A stretch of 14,440 bases of DNA from Collinsella sp. (GTDB taxonomy: Bacteria > Actinomycetota > Coriobacteriia > Coriobacteriales > Coriobacteriaceae). The position numbers were made by a program, and so were the translations under genes. Position 1 is the stretch's first letter. Each line of letters begins with the position of its first letter. A model generated the notes under the pieces. That model did no database searches and was not told where the DNA came from. It worked only from the letters and a program-made list of their open reading frames with translations. Shown piece after piece: positions 1 to 7,176 of this stretch. The stretch is from NCBI GenBank assembly GCA_022720335.1, contig JAIHVJ010000089.1, positions 1 through 14,440 on the forward strand, given 5' to 3'.

Positions 1-3000
1 CCGAGCGCCAGCGTCTTGGTGCCCGCGAGGTCGACCGTCGCCTCGTTGGTGCCGTAGCCGTTCACGAACGACAGCGTACCGTCGGAGCCCTCGGGGTAGG
101 TCACGACCACATCCAGCCCGCCCTTGCCGTTATCGGTCACCTTGACGGTGATGTCGAAGCTCGAGGCGGTCGCCGTCACGCCGGCGGGCAGCGCCGCCGT
201 GTCCTCGGAAACGGTATAGGGGATGGTCCAGGAGCCGTCGGCCGTCTTGGTGGCGGCGCCGTCCGCCACCATCTGCTCGAGCGAGCCGGTGGTGTAGGCG
301 ATGGGCGAGAACGCGAGCTCCGCGGCCTCGCCGTCGCCGGAGGCCCGGTTGGACGCGGTCGCGACCACGTTGCCCTGGGCATCGCGGACGGAGAACGAGA
401 ACTCGTCCGCCGCCGCGGCGCGGCCCGTCAGCGTCTTGGTGGCCTCGATGGACGCGCTGCTCTCGCCGCCGAGCGTGCCGGTGGCCTCGTAGGAGTTCTG
501 GAACGCGACCGTCACGGGCGCGGGCAGCGACGCAGCGTCATCGGCCGTCGAGACCTCGCTGCGGGCGACCTCGACACCGTCCTCGACAACCGCGGTCGTG
601 ACCGTGAGCTTGCCCGTCGCGGCATCGTAGGCGGGCGCGATGGTCACCGTGCGCGGCTCGGTGTCGTTGGTGTAGCCCTCGCCGCCGAGCTTGGTCTCGG
701 TGACGGTGAAGCTGTAGGTCTTGCCCGCGTCGGCGTCGGTGAACTTAACGTCGCCCTCCGCGGCGCCGCCGATGAGGCCGATGAGATCGGCCTGCCCGTC
801 ATCTGCCGCGGCCACGGTGTAGGCATCCTTGCCGGTCTTGAGGCCGAGCTTGGCTGCCGTCTCGGCGTCGGCGGTCACGGTGAAGGCGAACTGGCCCGCC
901 TCCATGGCGCGGCCAGAGAGCGTCTTGGACAGGCGCACGCCCGCGCGGGCCGAGTAGTCGAGCTCGGTCGTGTAGGTGTTGACGAAGTCGCCGCCGCTCA
1001 CCTGCGCGATCGCGGGCGTCGAGGCCGTGAGGTTGCCGGAGCCGTCGTCGGTCACAGTCACCGTCATCGTGGCGACGCGGCCGTCATAGGACACGCCGGC
1101 AATCGCCGAGCCGTCATCGGGCTTGGCCTCGCTCACCGTGTAGGTGAAGGTCTTGGCACGCACGCGCTTGCCGCCGACCTCGGCGAACCCGGCGTCCCTG
1201 ATGTCGTCGAGCGTGTAGCGGATGTGGCCAAAGTCGAAGGCGACCTTTTCGCCCGCCTTGGTCCCGGCGGCATTCACACTGACGGTCTTGGAGCCGTCGG
1301 CGGAGCCCTCGGGCATGGGCGCGCCGTCCTCGCCCGTGAGCGCGAACTGGAAGCTGTCGCTCTCCGCCCAGTCGCGGCCCTTGAGCGTCTTGGTGAAGAG
1401 CCCCGCGGTGGAGACGTCCCTGCCCTCGGTGGCCGTTCCGTACGTGTTGGTGAACGCCGCGGTCGCGCCGGCCTCGGTCACGGTGCCCTCGGCCTTGGAG
1501 CCGTCAGCCCCGTTAACAGCAGTCGTGTAGCCCTCGGCGGCGTCCTCCGTCACGGTGTAGCGCGCGCCCACGGGCAGGCCGGCGATGGTCTTCTCCCCGC
1601 CGTCCTTAAGCGTGAAGGTCGCCTTGCCGTCCGTGAACGTCACGGCGTGCTCGCCCTTGCCGAAGGTGCCGGAGACGGGCTCGCCGTCCCCGTCGGCCAG
1701 CGCGACCGTGAAGCCGAACTCGCGCTGACTGTCGCCACCGACGACCGTCTTCTTGACGGTAAGGCTGCCGGTCTTGGCGGTGTTGGTAAAGACCGCCGCC
1801 TCGACCGTGCGCTCAACAGCGTCGCCCGCATCGTCGGTCAGCTGTGCAATCTTGGTCTTGGCAGACAGCTTACCGGCGCCATCGTCGGTCACCGTGACGG
1901 TGGCGCGATAGGTGGCCTTCGAGAAGATGAGCGACGTCTCGTCACCCGGCTGCTCGGCGACCACATAGGTATAGGTACCGGGCTTGGTGTACTCGATGGT
2001 ACCGAAGTTACCAACCTGGGCATCCTCGTGCAGTTTAATCGTCGACACGCCGTCCTTGGCGCCCTTGGGCATGGGTGCCTCACCCTGGGCAGTCAGCGTC
2101 ATGGTAAAGACGTCCGATGTCGTCCAGTTGCGTCCGGAAATCTTCTTTTGGACCTTGAAGGCGTTTTCCACCTTTGTGGACTCCACGCTGTAGACGTTGG
2201 TGAAGCCCACCTTCGTCGCCTGTCCGACGGTACCCTTCTGGGGGTTCGCCTTATCGACAACCGCAAAGCCGTCCTCGCTCGTCATGAGGTTGCCCTTGGA
2301 GTCGAGCTCCTGCACCTCGTAGTGCGCACCCATGGGCAAGGTAACCGTGACGGAGCCGCCGGCCTTAAGCTCGATGGTATCCCCGCTCTTGATCTGTCCG
2401 CTTACATAGGTGCCGTTGGTGCCGCTGAGGCGACCGGCGAACGCAAAGGTGCCGGCCAGAGGCGTTGTGCCATCGGCCTGGTAGAGCAGCACCTTAAAGG
2501 TAAATGCCTTGTTGGGCGCGGTGATGCCTTCGGCGGCCGTGACCGTCTTGCTCAACGTCAGGCGCCCGTCAGACACCTCGTCGGTAGTGGTGTTGGTCTT
2601 GACGGCAGGGTTGTTGCCGACCGCCACCGACGCCTGGTTGGAGATGTCGCCCGAAGCGCCACCGCTCTTAAACGCGTTCTCGGTCACGCGAACCTTAAAC
2701 TGAACCGTGCCCTCCTTGCCTGCGGGAACGTCCTTCAACGTCCAGGTAAGGCTGCCGTCATTGTCCTTGGAGCCGGCATCCTTATGGTCGCCGGCGAACT
2801 CTACGAACTCGGTTCCCGCGGGGACGGCATCGGTGATCTTCACCGTGGCAGACGCGCCCTCGGTGTTCTTGTAGCCGATGGTGTAGGTGAGCTCATCGCC
2901 CAGCTTAATGCCCAAGCCACTCGAATCCTGAGCATCACTCTCGGACTTCTTGGGCACGTAGTTGGTCGTGGTGCCGGTATAGCTCTTGTTGCCAACCGTA

Positions 3001-4673
3001 ATAGTGGCGGCGTTTTTGACGGTGCCGACAGCGCCCTGGGCATCCTCCACGGCGTCCTCGGTAATCTTGACGCGCACGCGCACCGAACCGTGGCTGCCCG
3101 CGGGTTGCTTACCCAGGTCCCAAGTAAGCGACTGTCCGCTCGCGGCGCCCTTATCGGCACACTCGCCCTCAAAGGCCTCGAACACAACGCCGGCAGGAAG
3201 CTTGTCGGTCACGGTCACGTTGGCCGGAACCAAGTTGCCATTGGCATCGGCCTCGGTGTTGACCCAGTTAATGGTGTAGACGTAGGAGTCGCCCACGGAG
3301 AGCAACTGCCCGTCGATGTCCACATCGGGCTTCGCAACCGTGCCGATCGTCTTGACCTTATCGCGTGTGTTGTGGAAGACGATCTTGCCGTTCTCGGTAC
3401 CATTGCGATAGGTCACCTTGGACGTAAGCTTGCCGTTGTTGTTATCGGTCACCTCGAGCAGCACGCGGCACGTCGCGGACGTGTCCACGGGACGCACGCC
3501 CTCGGGCAGGTTGGCCAAGCGCTCTTTTGCCACCAGGTTAAAGCTGTAGGTAGTGGTGTGGTCGGCATTGTGTTGCTTGGTGGCAATGCCATCGTTGACG
3601 GCGCGGGCAAGGTCAATCGTCTGCTTATGAGTTTCGCTGGTAGCATCGCCGAGCTTAAAGTAAAGCTTACCGAAGTCGACCGTTGCGATACCGTTATCGC
3701 TCGCCTGGGTCGTGCTCTCATCCCTCCATTGGAGCGTACCGTCGGTCTTCTCGGCATACAGGTCAAACGTATACTGGTCAGCCTTGATCTTGTCGCCGGA
3801 ATCCATCACCTTTTGGGCAGTAAGGCCCTCAAACGTTCCGGACGCGGCATAGCTGTTGGTAAAGGACACTTTGGCCTTGGCGGTACCGTTCTCGGAGCTA
3901 TAGGTCTTCACATCGCCAGCAGCTTCGACTCCGTTGGAGTCATAGTGCTTGACGGTAGTCTCGGTATAGAGCGAACCGTCACCGCGGTTGTTAACCGCAA
4001 TCTCTACCGTCCAATAGGACGAATCGTAGGTGTAACCGCCTTGCTTGCCGCTATTCTCGACCACCTTGTAGGTGAACGTCTTGTCCACATCACTCGTCGC
4101 AAAGGTCAGACCGCCCAAAATACCGGTATGCGACGTGCCATCGGCCTGCGGTTCATCGTTCGTGACGGTGAGCTTACCCTCATCCGCGCGCAGCAGCGCC
4201 TTGAGCTTTTCGGTTGAGGCGGTATCTTCGCCCGTCACCGTAAAGCCGAACATGCCGGCATGGAGATCCTTGCCAATGAGCGTCTTGACGATCTCCAGAC
4301 CACCCTGGAGCTCGTAGCTCGTCGAGGTGCGATACCTATTGGTGAAGATGAAGCCTTCCGAGCCGGTCGTGCCGTCGGCGCGGGCCACAAGCTTGCCGCC
4401 CTCATCGGTCACGGTAACGGTCAGGGTATAGGTGTGCTGGTCATACTTCCACTCGCCGGGTCCGCTGTTCGGGATCAGCTCGTGAATATCAAACTTATAC
4501 GTGCCCGGCGCATTAAAGGTGAGCTTCGAGAAATCAACCTTATCGTGCTCGCCGTCTTTAAGGCCCTCCTCCGTTTGCTTCTTCTCGGCATAGCCGTTGC
4601 CCGCACTCATCGAAGAGCCGGTGATGAGCCCACCGTCGATGGCAGCCTTGGTAGCGTCATCGGCCGCGGTCAT
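1..4673 (-). CDS. Adhesin segment 4: distal stalk with isopeptide domains and two DUF11-like repeats, incomplete at the window edge
   Basis: I translated this frame by eye: open from an ATG at 4673 (overlapping the preceding TGA as ATGA) to position 1. In order: a domain lacking its first strand, closing I-F-T-N-R-Y; a domain opening I-V-K-T-L-I-G-K (about 4295-3840); a large divergent domain closing V-F-H-N-T-R (to about 3350); two DUF11-like repeats (about 3360-2950 and 2955-2570, each with T-D-x-(L/V)-P-A-G and Y-T-I motifs); a DUF7601-like domain opening S-K-T-V-T-A-A-E-G; then five more FctA-like domains to about 25. The last opens T-K-T-L-T-G-R and closes S-F-V-N-G-Y, and another starts at the edge (T-K-T-L-A-L). 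No LPxTG-like anchor is reached. Taken alone it lacks a signal peptide, so it makes sense only as part of the larger protein. Confidence 0.85.
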   Translation of the reverse strand, partial: MTAADDATKAAIDGGLITGSSMSAGNGYAEKKQTEEGLKDGEHDKVDFSKLTFNAPGTYKFDIHELIPNSGPGEWKYDQHTYTLTVTVTDEGGKLVARADGTTGSEGFIFTNRYRTSTSYELQGGLEIVKTLIGKDLHAGMFGFTVTGEDTASTEKLKALLRADEGKLTVTNDEPQADGTSHTGILGGLTFATSDVDKTFTYKVVENSGKQGGYTYDSSYWTVEIAVNNRGDGSLYTETTVKHYDSNGVEAAGDVKTYSSENGTAKAKVSFTNSYAASGTFEGLTAQKVMDSGDKIKADQYTFDLYAEKTDGTLQWRDESTTQASDNGIATVDFGKLYFKLGDATSETHKQTIDLARAVNDGIATKQHNADHTTTYSFNLVAKERLANLPEGVRPVDTSATCRVLLEVTDNNNGKLTSKVTYRNGTENGKIVFHNTRDKVKTIGTVAKPDVDIDGQLLSVGDSYVYTINWVNTEADANGNLVPANVTVTDKLPAGVVFEAFEGECADKGAASGQSLTWDLGKQPAGSHGSVRVRVKITEDAVEDAQGAVGTVKNAATITVGNKSYTGTTTNYVPKKSESDAQDSSGLGIKLGDELTYTIGYKNTEGASATVKITDAVPAGTEFVEFAGDHKDAGSKDNDGSLTWTLKDVPAGKEGTVQFKVRVTENAFKSGGASGDISNQASVAVGNNPAVKTNTTTDEVSDGRLTLSKTVTAAEGITAPNKAFTFKVLLYQADGTTPLAGTFAFAGRLSGTNGTYVSGQIKSGDTIELKAGGSVTVTLPMGAHYEVQELDSKGNLMTSEDGFAVVDKANPQKGTVGQATKVGFTNVYSVESTKVENAFKVQKKISGRNWTTSDVFTMTLTAQGEAPMPKGAKDGVSTIKLHEDAQVGNFGTIEYTKPGTYTYVVAEQPGDETSLIFSKATYRATVTVTDDGAGKLSAKTKIAQLTDDAGDAVERTVEAAVFTNTAKTGSLTVKKTVVGGDSQREFGFTVALADGDGEPVSGTFGKGEHAVTFTDGKATFTLKDGGEKTIAGLPVGARYTVTEDAAEGYTTAVNGADGSKAEGTVTEAGATAAFTNTYGTATEGRDVSTAGLFTKTLKGRDWAESDSFQFALTGEDGAPMPEGSADGSKTVSVNAAGTKAGEKVAFDFGHIRYTLDDIRDAGFAEVGGKRVRAKTFTYTVSEAKPDDGSAIAGVSYDGRVATMTVTVTDDGSGNLTASTPAIAQVSGGDFVNTYTTELDYSARAGVRLSKTLSGRAMEAGQFAFTVTADAETAAKLGLKTGKDAYTVAAADDGQADLIGLIGGAAEGDVKFTDADAGKTYSFTVTETKLGGEGYTNDTEPRTVTIAPAYDAATGKLTVTTAVVEDGVEVARSEVSTADDAASLPAPVTVAFQNSYEATGTLGGESSASIEATKTLTGRAAAADEFSFSVRDAQGNVVATASNRASGDGEAAELAFSPIAYTTGSLEQMVADGAATKTADGSWTIPYTVSEDTAALPAGVTATASSFDITVKVTDNGKGGLDVVVTYPEGSDGTLSFVNGYGTNEATVDLAGTKTLAL

Positions 4674-6349
4674 CCGTCACCCGGCTTGCTTACCGATGTC
4701 GTGACCCTAAGCGTACCGTCGCCGTTATCCGCTACGACGGCCCTAACCGTATGGACTGTCTTGTCGTACGTATAGCCCGTCGCTTTGTCGTCAATCTCGC
4801 TCACCGTATAGGTGAACGTCTTGCCGGCATCATCCTGAGTGAAGGTCAGCCCGCCCGCAGGTACCAAACTTACGGTCTTGGGGACATTGGCCTCGACGTT
4901 TGCGGTCTCGAAGACCTTGCCGTCCGTGGAAAGGCCGACCTTGTTGGCAGACGTCTCGTCGGCAGGCTTGACGGTATAGCGGAACGTACTCTTGGGCGAG
5001 CCAAAAATGGTCGCGTCCTTGGGATACGTCAACGTCTTCTCGATCCACAAACCGCCAGCGGCGCCATAGTCGAGACTTGCCGTGTAACGGTTCACAAACG
5101 AGACAGTAGGCGCCGTGGCGCCAGCCTCGCTTGCATCGTACTGCCGCACGTAAGTATGCGAATCTTGCTTGAGCTGGACAATCTTTTCGTCCGTCAGCGC
5201 GCTCGCGTCGACGCCGTCGCCCAGCAGCTCCGTCACACCCGCACCCTTGAGCACGGTCGTCACGGTGTAGAGCTTAGCGGGGTCGTCCTTGTGTGCAAGA
5301 ACCTTGACGAGCACGATAACGTCACCAGTGTAGCCGGTGTCATAGGTGTAGCCGGCAGCAGCAGGCTGGTTCTCGTGAATGCGATAGGCAAATGTACGGC
5401 CAAGGTCCTGTTCCGTGAGCTTGCGGGCAAAGAGCTTCTCTTCCCCGCTTGCGCTCACCACGGCGCCGGACACGCCGGCCCCTGCCACCTTATTGGACAG
5501 GCTGGCCTCGGAGCCATCGACCGACGTCTGAACGCCGTTGTACCAAAGGCCCGTCACGGCAAAGGTAAACTGGCCCGCGGTAGAGGCGCGACCCTCAAGG
5601 GTCTTGCTCACCGTCACACCATCAAAGGTACCCGATGCATGGTACGCGTTGGTAAAGGCAGCCTTGTCGGTTACGAGCTTGTCCGCATCGGAGGCACCGG
5701 TGTTGGCGTAGGTCACGCTCGACACGCGCAGCTTGCCCGTGTGGTTGCCCGACTCATCCAGATCGGTCACTACAACGGTCGCGCGTGCGGTGTGCTTGTC
5801 CATGGACATGCTCGCCGGGGCACCAAGCGCGACATTCTCGGTGATATTGAAGCTAAAGGTGCCCGCGCGGTTGAATGTCACGGTCGGGGCGGCTTCGGTG
5901 CCAAAGGAGAACGAGGCAACGCGTCCCGACTCGGGCGTGCTGGCGACGGCCTGGTTAGTGCCGATGGCAATGGCCCCATCCGTTACCGCCTGCTTTGTGG
6001 TCTTGCCCAGGCCAGTTGCGCTGGCATCGTCCGCAGCGGCGGCAAGGTTAAAGGTATAGCTCTCGCCCTGGTTCCAGTCGCGACCGCTCACGGTCTTCTG
6101 ACCCTGCAGGGTAACGCTCGCGGGCTCCACGCTATATATATTGGTAAAGGAAGGCGTGGCGTTGTTGTCCAGCTGCTTTACCGAGCCGTCTTCTGTGATC
6201 TTGTAGTACTCGATCGAAGTCTGGATGCCGGCACCCTTCTTGGCGTTGCGTACTACGGCGTAATAGACCGATCCGTCGTAGGTCATGCCCGCAACGCTGC
6301 CGGGATCCTCGGCGAACTTGTACACGTAGGCGCGCCCCGCATCTTTCTT
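4670..6349 (-). CDS. Adhesin segment 3: isopeptide-domain stalk fragment, frame-shifted
   Basis: This is the adhesin stalk in a third frame. It completes the domain begun in segment 2 (closing S-F-T-N-I-Y near 6130). It then gives a domain opening Q-K-T-V-S-G-R-D-W and closing A-F-T-N-A-Y, a large domain opening S-K-T-L-E-G-R and closing S-F-V-N-R-Y near 5090, and a domain opening I-E-K-T-L-T-Y near 5040. The last has the family strand FTQDDAGKTFTYTVSE and the Y-T-Y-D motif but runs into the TGA at 4670 before its F-x-N-x-Y strand, so its partner Asn is missing. The following frame begins inside a different domain. This mismatch suggests that DNA was lost at the junction, not just one base. 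No start of its own is credible. Confidence 0.82.
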   Translation of the reverse strand, partial: KKDAGRAYVYKFAEDPGSVAGMTYDGSVYYAVVRNAKKGAGIQTSIEYYKITEDGSVKQLDNNATPSFTNIYSVEPASVTLQGQKTVSGRDWNQGESYTFNLAAAADDASATGLGKTTKQAVTDGAIAIGTNQAVASTPESGRVASFSFGTEAAPTVTFNRAGTFSFNITENVALGAPASMSMDKHTARATVVVTDLDESGNHTGKLRVSSVTYANTGASDADKLVTDKAAFTNAYHASGTFDGVTVSKTLEGRASTAGQFTFAVTGLWYNGVQTSVDGSEASLSNKVAGAGVSGAVVSASGEEKLFARKLTEQDLGRTFAYRIHENQPAAAGYTYDTGYTGDVIVLVKVLAHKDDPAKLYTVTTVLKGAGVTELLGDGVDASALTDEKIVQLKQDSHTYVRQYDASEAGATAPTVSFVNRYTASLDYGAAGGLWIEKTLTYPKDATIFGSPKSTFRYTVKPADETSANKVGLSTDGKVFETANVEANVPKTVSLVPAGGLTFTQDDAGKTFTYTVSEIDDKATGYTYDKTVHTVRAVVADNGDGTLRVTTSVSKPGDG

Positions 6350-7176
6350 GGCGCGGGGTTGAACACCGCATTGACATCCGCATAGCCACCCATGCCCTCG
6401 AGCGTAAAGCTAAAGGCGTTCTGGGCAAGCGGGAACGTCCCCGCGTTGTCGACTAGGGTCTTTTTAGCTTGGATGGGGATCTTCGACTCGTGCGCATCGT
6501 AGCGGTTGATGAAGGTTGCGACCTTACCGGCGACCTCGACTTCCTTCTCGGTGCCTCCGTCGTCGCGCACCTGCTTCATCGTCACGCTCTTAACGACAAG
6601 AGCACCAGCTTGGTTGTCCTCCACCACGACCTTCGCGGTATAGACGGCGGCAGAGTAGCTTATGCCGTCTGCCCTGGCGTCGGGTTCGGGGATACCCTCC
6701 TGGATGGTATAGGTGTAGGTGCCCGGCTTGGCATAGGTGATGTCGCCAAACGTTGCCTCCTGAGTTTTCTTGTTGAGCTCGACCGTCGACACCTTGCTCT
6801 TGGCGCCATCGGGCATGGGGGCGCCGTCCTCGGGCGTAAGCTGCGCGGTAAAGGTATCGCCATCGGCCCAATTGCGGCCCTCGAGCACCTTCTTGGCGCT
6901 CAGACGATTCTGGGCACCGAGCGTTACGCGGCTGGCGCTGTAGTTGTTGGTGAACTCGAGCTTGTTGCTCGCGGGGATCTTCCCGTCCACGAGCGCAACA
7001 ATCTTGCCCTCGATGGTGTTGCCGGTTCCGGACTGCTCCTCGCCGCCGGCCATGCGGCTCACGAGGCTAAAGCCAGCCGGAAGCACCGACTCGCCGGCAG
7101 AGCCGGTCACGGTGTTAACGATGCTCGCCAGCACGTTGCCATTGGACTCCTCGCCCTTGGTGGTGATCTCGCTCTC
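6283..7176 (-). CDS. Adhesin segment 2: isopeptide-domain stalk fragment, frame-shifted
   Basis: This is the continuation of the adhesin in the -1 frame. It has no credible start of its own: the first Met (7134) has no ribosome-binding site and lies inside a domain. It carries the end of a DUF7601/FctA-like domain closing in L-E-F-T-N-N-Y, then a full domain opening A-K-K-V-L-E-G-R-N-W, with an APMPDGA loop near 6820, a P-G-T-Y-T-Y-T-I-Q-E strand, and closing F-I-N-R-Y near 6500. The next domain opens with A-K-K-T-L near 6460 and runs into the second break around 6349. The frame itself continues to a stop at 6283, but the residues after 6349 no longer look like this family, whereas the next frame gives KKDAGRAYVYKFAED, a normal strand of the fold. 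Confidence 0.8.
   Translation of the reverse strand, partial: ESEITTKGEESNGNVLASIVNTVTGSAGESVLPAGFSLVSRMAGGEEQSGTGNTIEGKIVALVDGKIPASNKLEFTNNYSASRVTLGAQNRLSAKKVLEGRNWADGDTFTAQLTPEDGAPMPDGAKSKVSTVELNKKTQEATFGDITYAKPGTYTYTIQEGIPEPDARADGISYSAAVYTAKVVVEDNQAGALVVKSVTMKQVRDDGGTEKEVEVAGKVATFINRYDAHESKIPIQAKKTLVDNAGTFPLAQNAFSFTLEGMGGYADVNAVFNPAPRKMRGAPTCTSSPRIPAALRA

Noticed and set aside
1224..4217. Open frame of 997 codons on the plus strand, antisense to the adhesin
   Set aside because: It mirrors the codon usage of the adhesin strand, has no recognisable domain and no ribosome-binding site. The opposite strand encodes clear isopeptide domains.
4751..6385. Open frame of 544 codons on the plus strand
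   Set aside because: Also antisense to adhesin domains, with low-complexity G/V/R/A-rich sequence and no family signature.
4670..7176. Programmed -1 ribosomal frameshifting at the three adhesin breaks
   Set aside because: No slippery X-XXY-YYZ heptamer is present at any of the three sites, and two junctions appear to lack domain strands, which points to lost DNA.
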